A stretch of DNA of 21,682 nt from Porticoccaceae bacterium (GCA_028822945.1 JAPKCN010000005.1:1-21682), one strand, 5' to 3'. Shown: positions 1 to 8,248, numbered from the stretch's first letter. A program made the numbers and translations. The notes: generated by a model not told the origin, from the sequence alone.

Positions 1-586
1 CCACCAACACTCTAAAAAACTGACGCCAGCGAAAACATGCCGTAAATAACTGTCAGCATTGGGTCCAACGCAAGTAGCGTCATGTAGGTCAGTGCTGCGG
101 CACTCTGACTACAGCCGTGTGCTTGAAATTGTCATAATAAATAGTTAAAAAATGGCATCCACACGTCTGCCCGTCAGGCATCCCATTATTGGCTACATTG
201 GTTTTTAACGTGGCCTACAAATTGGCATTCGCGTTATACATCAACATTAATTCTCCTCAGATCCGACTTAACAAGCGTGCCGTCGTGTCTATACCCCAGC
301 AGCTGATCCGCCGACTAATTTAGTTAGACGCCAATCCCCGCAGGGCATTTGTATCAAACGATGACCTAAACATTTGCCACTCAAGCGGCGAACTCTAGTT
401 AAATACCGCACCTGCATCCGGATTAAGTACCCCGGTAAACATAAATTTACTGAAATTTAACGCGTAATGGTCATTTACTGTAGCTATTGCGTAACTACGA
501 TAGTTAGGTTTTTTGGGCTTTAAATAACTTAGTTTTTAGGCTCTGCGCTTTTCATTACTGCGCAGCGCGTTGCGACCGGACTTGCT
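1..586. other. Intergenic region without an intact gene
   Basis: No reading frame of convincing length or codon pattern is visible on either strand in these 586 bases. The minus strand at 12-247 has a good ribosome binding site followed by a broken frame, listed separately. The right part (about 400-586) is AT-rich and precedes the arsC-like gene, so it probably carries that gene's promoter, but I find no clear -35/-10 pair. A weak 6-bp hairpin (492-497 with 501-506) followed by six T lies at 492-514, and a second weak hairpin (543-548 with 560-565) lies just before the arsC-like start. No tRNA or rRNA is seen. Confidence 0.6.
12..247 (-). pseudogene. Possible decayed small gene (unknown product)
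   Basis: On the minus strand an AGGAG motif (253-257) stands 5 nt before an ATG at 247. The frame reads only ten codons before an amber stop at 217-215, then stays open for 41 more codons to a TGA at 91-89. A different frame is open from about 133 down to a TAG at 14-12 and encodes a hydrophobic, membrane-like tail (it contains LLALDPMLTVIYGMFSL). A start signal, an internal stop and an apparent frame change fit a decayed gene for a small membrane protein. They also fit chance. I do not recognise the family. Confidence 0.2.
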
Positions 587-931
587 ATGACCACGCTCTA
601 CCACAACCCTCGGTGCTCTAAGTCTAGACTTACTTTGGCACTTCTGCGCGACCGTGGTATAGAGCCGCAAATTATCTTGTATCTAGAGCAACAGCTCGAC
701 GCCACGCAATTACAAGATATCCTCGACAAACTCGACATGCGCCCGCGAGAATTGTTGCGGCGCTCTGACGAGGCCTATAAACGACTCGATTTAAAAGACC
801 TCAATCTGTCTGACAAAAGGTTACTTCAGGCCATGCTAGACTACCCAAAATTAATTCAGCGCCCAATTGTGGTGCGCGGCAAACGAGCCGTAATTGGGCG
901 ACCCCCCGAAAATGTCCTCAATTTACTGTAG
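587..931 (+). CDS. arsC: ArsC/YfgD-family glutaredoxin-dependent reductase (arsenate reductase-like)
   Basis: The 114-residue cytosolic protein has the ArsC thioredoxin-like fold signature. The catalytic motif HNPRCSKSR lies at residues 6-14, with Cys10 as the nucleophile, and the C-terminal RPIVV...IGRPPENVL block is typical of the short YfgD/ArsC2 branch. The plasmid R773 enzyme is longer (about 141 residues). Family members reduce arsenate with glutathione/glutaredoxin, but for the YfgD branch the physiological substrate is not settled. No arsenite pump or ArsR regulator is nearby, so a role in arsenic resistance is not supported by context. As I recall, Escherichia coli yfgD also sits beside hda, and hda lies a few genes downstream here. 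The ATG at 587 has only a weak CGGA upstream. wrbA follows after 39 nt, probably in one transcript. Confidence 0.85.
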   Translation: MTTLYHNPRCSKSRLTLALLRDRGIEPQIILYLEQQLDATQLQDILDKLDMRPRELLRRSDEAYKRLDLKDLNLSDKRLLQAMLDYPKLIQRPIVVRGKRAVIGRPPENVLNLL

Positions 932-970
932 TGAGTCCGAATCAAAATCGACCCTAGGTAATGGCTACTA

Positions 971-1564
971 ATGACTGACCCCTATGTGTTAATTCTCTAC
1001 TACAGTCGTCATGGCCACGTTCGCCGACTGGCTGACCAACTTGCCATCGGCGTCGAATCGGCAGGCATGACTGCGCGGTTGCGCACCGTCGCACCGATAT
1101 CGACTACCTGCGAGGCAGTTGCAGACGACATCCCAGAGAGCGGGCCACTGTATTGTCAGCAAAAGGATCTAGCTAACTGCGCCGGCCTGCTGCTCGGTAG
1201 TCCAACGCGCTTTGGCAACATGGCAGCACCTCTTAAATACTTTATCGATAGTACCTCGGAGTTGTGGCTAAACGGTGCCCTCATTGGCGTGCCTGCGGGC
1301 GTCTTTACCTCGACCTCGAGCCTGCATGGCGGACAGGAGTCAACACTGATATCGATGATGGTGCCACTCCTACATCAGGGTATGCTGTTGAGCGGTGTAC
1401 CCTACTCAGAGACGGCACTAACCACTACCGACCGCGGCGGCAGTCCCTACGGTGCGACGCATGTCGAGAGCGACCAGTTGTCTGCCGATGAAGTTCAAAT
1501 ATGTCGAACACAGGGTAAAAACCTTGCTCGGCTGGCAAAAAAATTACTATCAGGCCTCGTATGA
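971..1564 (+). CDS. wrbA: NAD(P)H:quinone oxidoreductase WrbA
   Basis: This 197-residue flavodoxin-like protein is a WrbA-type FMN enzyme that reduces quinones by two electrons, avoiding semiquinone radicals. The N-terminal phosphate-binding loop follows strand 1 (YYSRHGH, residues 10-16). The SPTRFGNM block at 77-84 and the later STSSLHGGQE and GGSPYGATHV blocks are family hallmarks around the flavin site. Length matches the family (about 198). An ATG at 961 is out of frame, so translation starts at 971, with AGGT at 956-959 upstream. The stop codon overlaps the next start by 4 nt, so the DUF2069 gene is probably translationally coupled. No signal peptide; cytosolic. Confidence 0.93.
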   Translation: MTDPYVLILYYSRHGHVRRLADQLAIGVESAGMTARLRTVAPISTTCEAVADDIPESGPLYCQQKDLANCAGLLLGSPTRFGNMAAPLKYFIDSTSELWLNGALIGVPAGVFTSTSSLHGGQESTLISMMVPLLHQGMLLSGVPYSETALTTTDRGGSPYGATHVESDQLSADEVQICRTQGKNLARLAKKLLSGLV

Positions 1565-1902
1565 CCGCAGAACGCGTTTTAGATGTTACTCGAAAGCTCA
1601 CACATATGAGCTACTTTGGTCTCTTGGCAGTACTCATTGCTAATAGTATAGTGCAAGGCGCGCCCTGGATTTTTTATTTGTGGCCAATACCCCTGATGAT
1701 TTTTATCCCGGGACTCCTGCGCGATAACACCCGCACACTCATCTGGCTATGTTTTGTGGTCCTACTGTATTTTTATATGGCGATCGATAACCTCGCTGGA
1801 TCACGCGCTCATCTACTTGATCATGCAGAGTTGGTTTTAACCGTTATACTCTTTACATCGGCGATGATCTGGGCGCGCTGCAAACAAAAGCTGGGACTTT
1901 AA
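1561..1902 (+). CDS. DUF2069 small inner-membrane protein
   Basis: This 113-residue protein is mostly hydrophobic, with four predicted membrane segments at about residues 16-34, 36-53, 59-75 and 88-105. The spacing, the WPIPL motif after the first segment and the position beside wrbA agree with the DUF2069 family, small proteobacterial inner-membrane proteins of unknown function. The start ATG overlaps the wrbA stop (ATGA, 1561-1564), indicating co-translation in the arsC-like/wrbA transcript. I assign no activity. The family call comes from recalled sequence pattern and synteny. Confidence 0.75.
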   Translation: MTAERVLDVTRKLTHMSYFGLLAVLIANSIVQGAPWIFYLWPIPLMIFIPGLLRDNTRTLIWLCFVVLLYFYMAIDNLAGSRAHLLDHAELVLTVILFTSAMIWARCKQKLGL

Positions 1903-1939
1903 CGTCACCCTTAAACAACTTAATAACAGAGAATATTAT

Positions 1940-3769
1940 ATGTTAATGCGCTTTTTTCGCTTTGTTGGTGGCATAGTCTCCGTGCTTCGCACTCTGGTCA
2001 GTGTGCTAGTTCTGGGTTTTGTTATCGCTCTAGTTACCAACAGTTTTTCGGATCAGTCACCCCCTATTGCCGACAGAGGTGCGCTTTTCTTGCAACCAGA
2101 AGGCGTATTGGTAGATCAATTAACTATGATCGATCCACTCGCTGAGGTACTTAATCAGGCTACCCAAAGTCAACCCGAAACGCTCGTCAGAGATATGGTG
2201 CGCGCTATTGACAGCGCCGCGGCCGACAACCGCATCAGCCACCTAGTATTGGGGCTGGACGAAATGGAGGGTGGTGGCATCAGTAAACTGGCAGAAATTG
2301 GCAGTGCCCTAGCACGTTTTAAAGCGACCGATAAGCCGATTATTGCGTTTGCCGACGACTATGGCCAGCAGCAGTATTTTCTCGCCGCCCATGCCGACGA
2401 AATCTTGCTCAACCCACTTGGTTCGGCCCAGCTGTTCGGTTTTGGTTCTTATGCGAACTATTTTAAAGGGGCCCTCGACAAGCTGAAGGTGACCATGCAT
2501 GTATTTCGCGTTGGTACCCACAAAAGCGCTATCGAACCATTGATTGGGAATCAAATGTCAGATTTGGCACGTGAAGAGAGACAGCGACTGATCACATCCC
2601 TGTGGCACTACTACGGCGAACAGCTCGAGTCGCTGCGGAACCTACCGGCTGGCAGCATCGACGATTATGCCAATCGCCTCGATAGCAAATTACGCGCAGT
2701 AGGCGGCAATGCAGCAGAGCTTGCCGTGACCGCGGGGTTGGTAGATCGACTCGCATCGCGCACAGAAGTCGGTGATTATCTAAACGAGCTAGTCCCTGAT
2801 AAGCTGGGCGAATTTGAGTACATCGGCCTGCATGGTTACCTCCAACACATCGACCGCGAGCAAAAGCCAAGTGAGCAACAAATGGCTAATAAGATTGCCG
2901 TAGTGGTCGCCAAGGGAGAAATTGTCGACGGTCGCCAACCGGATGGTGCGGTCGGCGGCGATAGCCTTGCGAATATGTTTGCCGGTGTTCGCAAAGACGA
3001 CGCAGTGCGCGCTGTAGTGTTGCGTATCGACAGTCCAGGCGGCGGCGTGTTTGCCTCAGAGGTTATCCGCGACGCGATTGCAGCAACACGCAATGCTGAT
3101 ATCCCAGTGGTAGTGTCGATGGGTAGTGTCGCCGCATCGGGCGGCTATTGGATTGCCGCCGAGGCCGATAGAGTACTAGCGATGCCCACCACAATCACCG
3201 GTTCGATCGGCGTATTTGCAGTGATACCGACCATCGAACAGAGCCTAAACACCCTTGGGATCCACGCAGATGGTGTTGGCAGCACCTCGATGGCCGCGAT
3301 TTATCAACTCGATCAACCGATGACCAAACAGGCCAGTGCGGTGCTGCAGATGGGCGTCGAAGATATCTACCGAAGATTTTTAAATATTGTCGTCGAGGGT
3401 CGGGAGTTACCACCGGAAGTGGTTGCCGAAATCGCCGAAGGTCGTGTTTGGACCGGCACCAAAGCCCTTGAATTAGGTCTGGTAGACCAATTAGGTGATT
3501 TGAAAGATGCCATTCGAGTGGCGGCCGAATTGGCCGAGCTCGACGTTTACAGCGTCGACTATCGCCAGCAGCCTATGACGTTTTACCAGCAACTTATGAG
3601 TGAGATGACCGTTGGGATTAGCCGTATCATGCGACGCGCAGCGGCCCCTAGTTGGTTGCCCAACTGGTTGACCCGCGCCGCTCAGCGGGCCCTACAACCG
3701 CTGGAGATACTCGATACCTTGAACGATCCACGCGGTATTTACCTCTACTGCACTGCGTGCCCACAATAA
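1940..3769 (+). CDS. sppA: Signal peptide peptidase SppA, long (67K) type
   Basis: The 609-residue protein is a membrane-anchored serine protease with a Ser-Lys dyad that degrades signal peptides left in the inner membrane after preprotein processing. One N-terminal membrane anchor spans about residues 12-32. Two tandem ClpP-like halves follow. The N-terminal half supplies the general-base lysine, Lys195 in FRVGTHKSAIEP; the C-terminal half supplies the nucleophile, Ser400 in VAASGGYW, with DSPGGG (364-369) and TGSIGVF (420-426) nearby. Both catalytic residues are intact, and length is close to E. coli SppA (618). The ATG at 1940 is preceded by a weak GAG; ATG at 1946 is an in-frame alternative. 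It follows the DUF2069 gene by 37 nt and converges on hda with a 68-nt gap that shows no strong terminator. Confidence 0.93.
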   Translation: MLMRFFRFVGGIVSVLRTLVSVLVLGFVIALVTNSFSDQSPPIADRGALFLQPEGVLVDQLTMIDPLAEVLNQATQSQPETLVRDMVRAIDSAAADNRISHLVLGLDEMEGGGISKLAEIGSALARFKATDKPIIAFADDYGQQQYFLAAHADEILLNPLGSAQLFGFGSYANYFKGALDKLKVTMHVFRVGTHKSAIEPLIGNQMSDLAREERQRLITSLWHYYGEQLESLRNLPAGSIDDYANRLDSKLRAVGGNAAELAVTAGLVDRLASRTEVGDYLNELVPDKLGEFEYIGLHGYLQHIDREQKPSEQQMANKIAVVVAKGEIVDGRQPDGAVGGDSLANMFAGVRKDDAVRAVVLRIDSPGGGVFASEVIRDAIAATRNADIPVVVSMGSVAASGGYWIAAEADRVLAMPTTITGSIGVFAVIPTIEQSLNTLGIHADGVGSTSMAAIYQLDQPMTKQASAVLQMGVEDIYRRFLNIVVEGRELPPEVVAEIAEGRVWTGTKALELGLVDQLGDLKDAIRVAAELAELDVYSVDYRQQPMTFYQQLMSEMTVGISRIMRRAAAPSWLPNWLTRAAQRALQPLEILDTLNDPRGIYLYCTACPQ

Positions 3770-3837
3770 TTGAGCGCCGGCTCTTTCCCTCTGAAGGCTC
3801 TTTTAATCGCTGGTGATACTCGCTAATCGAGCGGCCG

Positions 3838-4527
3838 CTATAGGCCGAGAGTGGCCTTAACCAGAGGCAAAGTGATGCGCCGCTGCGATTGCAGGGATGC
3901 GCGGTCAATAGCATTTAGCGCAGCCATCAATACGCGCGTACTGCGGGTTGTGCGATTGAGTATAAATAACGCTATTTCATTCGACAAATAAAGTCCTCGC
4001 CGATTCGCGCGATACTGCATCAGTCGCCGCAAGTCGGCGTCGCGGTAATCGGAAAAATGTAATGCAACGCCCGACTTCAACCGCGACAATAAATCGGGCA
4101 GTGGCACCTCAAGTGCATCTAATGGGCAGTGCGCGGCAAGTATTAACCGGGTGACACTGTCGTTGCAACGATTGAAGAAATGAAACAGTGGTTGCTGCCA
4201 CGCGGGCTCCGTGGCAACCTCGTCGAAATCGTCTAAACATACCATAGTACTGGACTCGAGTCCCCGCAATACATCCTCTGGCGGATACTCGGACAGACCC
4301 TGTAAACTCAAATAAATTGCCTTGGGTTGCTGCTGACAGGCCGCCTGAAGCAGATGCGAAAGACCAGTGCCTAAAGCGCCAGAGAGGTAGACGTATGCCT
4401 GTGCTTGCTCGCGTAGGCAGTGGGCCGCCAGATATTGAGGCGTGCCAGTCGGCGCATAAAAATTATCGAAGGTCGCCTGATCATCGAGGGCAATTGCCAA
4501 ACTTAGCTGACTCACTGCGCTGCCCAA
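3838..4527 (-). CDS. hda: DnaA regulatory inactivator Hda
   Basis: This 229-residue AAA+ protein resembles the ATPase domain of DnaA without its DNA-binding domain. Hda, bound to the DNA-loaded beta clamp, stimulates hydrolysis of ATP on DnaA and so limits re-initiation. The clamp-binding motif QLSLA is at residues 7-11, Walker A-like GALGTGLS at 50-57, Walker B-like MVCLDD at 95-100, arginine-finger SRLKSG at 148-153 and sensor 2 RSTR at 195-198. In Walker A the usual lysine (arginine in E. coli Hda) is Leu56, which is odd. The ATG at 4527 overlaps the upstream gene by 16 nt. A GTG at 4515 would give a GTGA 4-nt overlap and a protein starting just before the clamp motif, and is equally credible. 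Neither has a strong ribosome binding site. It is probably co-transcribed with the DUF2066 gene. Confidence 0.88.
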   Translation of the reverse strand: MGSAVSQLSLAIALDDQATFDNFYAPTGTPQYLAAHCLREQAQAYVYLSGALGTGLSHLLQAACQQQPKAIYLSLQGLSEYPPEDVLRGLESSTMVCLDDFDEVATEPAWQQPLFHFFNRCNDSVTRLILAAHCPLDALEVPLPDLLSRLKSGVALHFSDYRDADLRRLMQYRANRRGLYLSNEIALFILNRTTRSTRVLMAALNAIDRASLQSQRRITLPLVKATLGL

Positions 4528-5582
4528 TTAAGGTATAACAAACCGCTATCAAACTCTTGTGTGGGCTGTGCCGCGCGCAGATAGCCGCTTCGCATGAGCG
4601 CCTGATAAAAAAGTTCGATACTGCCCTCAACCTCGACTGCCAGTGCTAATTTGTTGCCCTCGACGCTAATCAGCTGTAGATTTTTAACCAGCTCGAGTTG
4701 TTCTATTTGGCTTGTCAATGCGCGGTAGATGGTGTAATCGGAGACGCCATCTACCGCGACCTCAAATTGGTTGTGCATGGACTGAGGTACATAGGCGAAA
4801 TAACCGGCAATTTCATCAGCGATGCGATCCAAACTCAACGGCACAAAACCTTCGACGCTAGCTGCTCGGGCATCGCCCAATTTGCGCTCACCAGACGCTT
4901 GATACAACCACGAGCCGCGCACATCACCCGACGACGTGGTATAAAATCGCAGCAGCAGCCAAACGTCGCTTTGATAGCGCTGTGACGCCTCGGCAATAGC
5001 ATTCGCATCCATCTTCCATGCATCATTCTCGGTCAGGGTTATGCGATCTTCCAGATCATAGCTTGGAAAAATAAACGGGATGCCCCGCTGCTGTAATTTG
5101 TGGGCCACCAATTCGGCAATTTGGGGCGTCTGCTGCGGGTTGATAAATTGCCGCCCCAATTGTGGGTCGTCTGAAATCATCCATATCAGCATAAGGGGGC
5201 GATTAGATGGCAGCACGGGCAATTTCTGAGTGCGCACAAACTGGTCGAGTGCAGTGTGCGAAAAATTGACCTCGAGTCCAATATTAGCTCGCGATATGGA
5301 TGCTGGGTCTCTGGCCAGTGCGGTGTAACCCACAGCAGCGACATAATCGTCGACCTGACTCATCAACCCGTCAACCTTGGGCGACCGCAATATCTGACTG
5401 TTACCGGTGAGTTTGATCAACACTTGCCGCAGGGCATCGCGCACACCCTGCTGTTGTGCCATTGATGTTTGATTGGCAACCTGTACCTGTCCCCGATAGA
5501 GGTCGTCGACCTGCTCAGCCAACAGGAAGGGGCTGAAAAACAGGCACAACATTACAAAATTGCCGATCTGCCGAGCTCTCAA
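4512..5582 (-). CDS. DUF2066 exported protein
   Basis: This 356-residue protein begins with a typical Sec signal peptide (about residues 1-22, ending LLA before Glu-Gln), so it is probably periplasmic or lipid-face associated. The early block with GVRDALRQVLIKLTGN and the position between hda and purM match DUF2066, a gammaproteobacterial family of unknown function. The start is a TTG at 5582, chosen because AGGAG (5591-5595) lies 8 nt upstream. The next in-frame ATG is ten codons later and would truncate the signal peptide. An extended -10 element at 5610-5618 lies just upstream. The 3' end overlaps hda, so the pair is probably one transcript. I assign no biochemical role. Confidence 0.82.
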   Translation of the reverse strand: MRARQIGNFVMLCLFFSPFLLAEQVDDLYRGQVQVANQTSMAQQQGVRDALRQVLIKLTGNSQILRSPKVDGLMSQVDDYVAAVGYTALARDPASISRANIGLEVNFSHTALDQFVRTQKLPVLPSNRPLMLIWMISDDPQLGRQFINPQQTPQIAELVAHKLQQRGIPFIFPSYDLEDRITLTENDAWKMDANAIAEASQRYQSDVWLLLRFYTTSSGDVRGSWLYQASGERKLGDARAASVEGFVPLSLDRIADEIAGYFAYVPQSMHNQFEVAVDGVSDYTIYRALTSQIEQLELVKNLQLISVEGNKLALAVEVEGSIELFYQALMRSGYLRAAQPTQEFDSGLLYLNWAAQ

Positions 5583-5590
5583 TGATCCAT

Positions 5591-5595
5591 CTCCT
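5591..5595 (-). promoter_or_regulatory. Ribosome binding site deciding a TTG start
   Basis: AGGAG on the minus strand, 8 nt before the TTG at 5582. An ATG directly adjacent to the AGGAG (5590-5588) is too close to use it and opens only a three-codon frame whose TGA overlaps the TTG. The TTG is therefore the better start. Confidence 0.6.
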
Positions 5596-5609
5596 AATTT
5601 ATTTTTACC

Positions 5610-5618
5610 ATTATACCA
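5610..5618 (-). promoter_or_regulatory. Extended -10 promoter for the DUF2066-hda transcript
   Basis: The minus strand reads TGGTATAAT: a perfect TATAAT (5615-5610) preceded by TGn (5618-5616), the extended -10 arrangement that lets sigma-70 promoters work with a poor -35. No good -35 is seen at 16-18 nt upstream. Initiation would fall near 5603, giving a leader of about 20 nt that still contains the AGGAG at 5591-5595. The geometry is convincing; the call is by inspection only. Confidence 0.5.
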
Positions 5619-5681
5619 GTGGTTGATGAAAATTTGCCTTCAGCACACTAAAATACCATCTTTGATCTGGAATACCGTCGA

Positions 5682-6746
5682 ATGAACAAGCCCAACCCTG
5701 AGCGCGCATCTCTAAGTTATAAAGACGCCGGCGTCGACATCGATGCTGGCAACCGCCTGATAGATAATATCGCCAGCGCTGCAAAGCGCACCCGACGCCC
5801 CGGCGTGCTATCTGGGCTTGGTGGCTTTGGCGCGCTGTTTGAATTGCCCAGCGGCTATAAACAACCGGTACTAGTGTCCGGAACCGATGGTGTCGGCACC
5901 AAACTGCGGCTGGCGCTGGACTATGGCATGCACGATCGCGTCGGTATCGACCTAGTCGCGATGTGCGCAAACGACCTTATTGTCTGCGGCGCCGAACCCC
6001 TATTCTTTTTGGATTACTATGCCACCGGCAAGCTCGACGTCGACACCGCCACTGCAGTGGTAGGGGGTATAGCCGATGGCTGCACACTCGCCGGATGCGC
6101 GCTCATTGGCGGCGAAACCGCCGAGATGCCCGGGATGTACGAAGGCGAGGACTACGACCTAGCCGGATTTTGCGTTGGAGTTGTCGAAAAGGCTGAGCTG
6201 ATCGACGGTAGCGCCGTAGCGATCGGCGATAGCCTGATCGGTTTAACCTCGAGTGGACCGCATTCAAATGGCTATTCACTGATACGCAAGGTGCTCGAAA
6301 TTAGCGCTACCGATCCGAGTGAGCTGCAACTTTCTGGGGAGCGCCTGATCGATCTATTGATGCGCCCAACAAAAATTTATGTCAAACCGTTGCTGCAATT
6401 AATCGCCCAACAACCGATACATGCTCTCGCCCATATCACCGGCGGCGGCTTACTGGAAAATATACCCAGAGTATTGCCGGTCGAGAGCAAAGCCGTCATC
6501 GACTGCGGCGCGTGGCAGCGCCCCGAGGTTTTCAACTGGTTGCAACAGACTGGCAATATTGATGAACACGAAATGCACCGCACCCTCAACTGCGGTATCG
6601 GCATGGTTATTTGTGTGCCCGCCAACGACACCCAACGAGCGCTCGAGAGGCTCCGAGCATCGGGCGAAGAGGCCCTACTATTGGGCACTGTGGCGCCCCG
6701 AGAGGACGCGAATGAGCAAGTTGAACTGCGCGGACTACCGCAGTGA
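5682..6746 (+). CDS. purM: Phosphoribosylformylglycinamidine cyclo-ligase (AIR synthetase)
   Basis: This 354-residue cytosolic enzyme closes the imidazole ring of FGAM with ATP to give AIR, the fifth step of purine synthesis. SYKDAGVDI (12-20) is the family's opening motif, followed by GGFG (47-50), DGVGTK (69-74) and GGETAEMPGMY (143-153), which form the ATP/phosphate-binding core of the PurM/PurL superfamily. Length fits (E. coli 345). The ATG at 5682 has GGA about 10 nt upstream. It is divergent from the DUF2066 gene across a 99-nt gap; I see no recognisable PurR operator there. The stop overlaps purN by 4 nt. Confidence 0.97.
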   Translation: MNKPNPERASLSYKDAGVDIDAGNRLIDNIASAAKRTRRPGVLSGLGGFGALFELPSGYKQPVLVSGTDGVGTKLRLALDYGMHDRVGIDLVAMCANDLIVCGAEPLFFLDYYATGKLDVDTATAVVGGIADGCTLAGCALIGGETAEMPGMYEGEDYDLAGFCVGVVEKAELIDGSAVAIGDSLIGLTSSGPHSNGYSLIRKVLEISATDPSELQLSGERLIDLLMRPTKIYVKPLLQLIAQQPIHALAHITGGGLLENIPRVLPVESKAVIDCGAWQRPEVFNWLQQTGNIDEHEMHRTLNCGIGMVICVPANDTQRALERLRASGEEALLLGTVAPREDANEQVELRGLPQ

Positions 6747-7423
6747 TTGAAGATCCACCGATAAAGACCCGTATCGTCGTATTGATCTCGGGTAGCGGCT
6801 CCAACCTGCAGGCGTTTATCGACGCCCGCGACGATCACCAACTCAATGCCGAGCTAGTAGCTGTGATTAGCAATCGGCCAGAGGCCGGCGGTCTCGCGAG
6901 GGCAGCTCATGCGGGGATCATATCCCGCGTTATCGATCACCGTGATTATCCTGAACGGATTGAATTCGATCGAGCGCTGGCAACTGCAGTGGCTGAATAC
7001 GCCCCCGATCTGGTTATCTTAGCAGGCTTTATGCGTATTTTAAGCTCCGAATTTGTCGATCAATTCAGCGGTCGTATGCTCAACATTCACCCCTCGCTAC
7101 TGCCAAAATACCCCGGTCTTAATACGCATCAAAGAGCCCTTGATGCCGGCGACACCGAGGCCGGCGCAACTGTTCACTTTGTGACCTCGAAGCTCGATGG
7201 TGGACCGCAGATCGTGAGCGGCGCAGTGGCCATTGCCAACGGCGACAATGCCGACGATGTTGCCGCCAAAGTACTCGACATAGAGCATTTGATCTATCCC
7301 ATGGCGGCGCAGTGGTACTGTGAAACACGCTTGAGCATGCAAGATGGTGCTACACTCCTTGACGGTGAGGTACTGCCAACAACCGGACAAACCATCAAGC
7401 TGGCAGGTAAGACCGCCAAATAG
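6743..7423 (+). CDS. purN: Phosphoribosylglycinamide formyltransferase
   Basis: The 226-residue enzyme transfers a formyl group from 10-formyltetrahydrofolate to GAR, step three of purine synthesis. The GSGSNLQAFID phosphate-binding loop is at residues 17-27. The catalytic triad equivalent to E. coli Asn106, His108 and Asp144 is present as Asn114 and His116 (in MLNIHPSLLP) and Asp152 (in SKLDGGPQI). Translation starts at a GTG (6743) that overlaps the purM stop as GTGA, so purM and purN are translationally coupled. The N-terminus before the first strand is a few residues longer than in E. coli. Confidence 0.96.
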   Translation: MIEDPPIKTRIVVLISGSGSNLQAFIDARDDHQLNAELVAVISNRPEAGGLARAAHAGIISRVIDHRDYPERIEFDRALATAVAEYAPDLVILAGFMRILSSEFVDQFSGRMLNIHPSLLPKYPGLNTHQRALDAGDTEAGATVHFVTSKLDGGPQIVSGAVAIANGDNADDVAAKVLDIEHLIYPMAAQWYCETRLSMQDGATLLDGEVLPTTGQTIKLAGKTAK

Positions 7424-7477
7424 CTCCAGAAGTCTCAAAAAGCAGCCATGGAGCGTATTAATCGAGGGACTAAAAAT

Positions 7478-8248
7478 ATGCGAATAGCGCCGGTCATTGC
7501 AGCTATCTGTCTGTTTACATCCAACACCAGCGAGTCGCAAATGCCAACTGCGAGTTCGTTATCTGCGCCGGTAGTGGCGCCGGCAATCGCTGAGATGACT
7601 GCTACCTATGCGGCAAATTACAATGGTATATCTATTACCGCAGTAAAAACGATCATCGCCAACGTCGACGGCGAGTACATAGACCGACTCGACGCTACTA
7701 GTTTATTCGGTAAAATCACGCAAGCGGCTCGCTACAAAATTTCTGCAAATGGCCAACTACTGCCCCTAGAATACAACGACCGGCGCTCGATGCTCGGCAT
7801 CAAACGCAGCGAAGAACAGGTGTTTGACTGGGACCTGCTGCAACTTCAATATCGCAAGGGTAAACATAGTGCACAGCTGGCAATTGAACCCGGCACATTG
7901 GACATTCCGACCCATCAGCTTCAACTGCGACGCGACCTCGCCGCAGGTCGCAGCGAGTTTAAATACCCGGTCGTGGCGCGCGGTAAGCACCAACTATACC
8001 GCTATAGCTCGATAAGAAAAGAGCAACTGGAAACCCCAATTGGGAAGCTGGATACCATTGTCATGCAGCGTCAGCGCAATAATGGTGCTCGAAAAACTAC
8101 GCTTTGGCTTGCTCCACGATGGGATTATTTGTTAGTTAAACTGGAACAAATTGAAAAAAAAGAACACTATACTATGGTGGTCGAAGACGCTGTGATAAAT
8201 GGTCGTAAAGTCATTCCAAAGTCTGCCAGTATTGAGGTAACACCATGA
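7478..8248 (+). CDS. DUF3108 exported protein
   Basis: From the chosen start the protein has 256 residues. An ATG lies 30 nt upstream in frame (7448), but the ATG at 7478 has GAGGGA (7464-7469) 8 nt before it and puts a short hydrophobic signal-like segment (RIAPVIAAICLF) at the very N-terminus, so I prefer it. The body shows DUF3108 features: an early YxANYNG-type strand, RYKIS, a FKYPVVARGK block, a TPIGKLDTI block and a C-terminal LWLAPRWDYLLVKLEQ. The family is thought to form a periplasmic beta-structure resembling lipoprotein carriers; function is unknown. It follows purN and overlaps the next gene by 4 nt. Confidence 0.82.
   Translation: MRIAPVIAAICLFTSNTSESQMPTASSLSAPVVAPAIAEMTATYAANYNGISITAVKTIIANVDGEYIDRLDATSLFGKITQAARYKISANGQLLPLEYNDRRSMLGIKRSEEQVFDWDLLQLQYRKGKHSAQLAIEPGTLDIPTHQLQLRRDLAAGRSEFKYPVVARGKHQLYRYSSIRKEQLETPIGKLDTIVMQRQRNNGARKTTLWLAPRWDYLLVKLEQIEKKEHYTMVVEDAVINGRKVIPKSASIEVTP

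Noticed and set aside
492..514. Hairpin TAACTA-CGA-TAGTTA followed by TTTTTT, terminator-like
   Set aside because: The stem is only six mostly A-T pairs and no plus-strand gene lies upstream, so a real terminator is unlikely.
587..931. Arsenic resistance locus
   Set aside because: Only an ArsC/YfgD-like reductase is present; no arsenite transporter or ArsR-type regulator is nearby, and the short YfgD form usually sits in this housekeeping context.
3770..3837. Possible bidirectional terminator between sppA and hda (GAGC-GCCG-GCTC plus TTT)
   Set aside because: The stem is only 4 bp and the T-run short; the gap also holds a GCGGCCGC palindrome, but nothing forms a convincing terminator.
6377..6841. 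Minus-strand open frame of 154 codons across the purM/purN junction
   Set aside because: It is antisense to two certain genes and its composition (Cys/Ser-rich) is typical of a shadow frame.
7097..7540. Minus-strand open frame of 147 codons across purN and the next gene start
   Set aside because: It overlaps catalytic parts of purN on the other strand and shows no family pattern.
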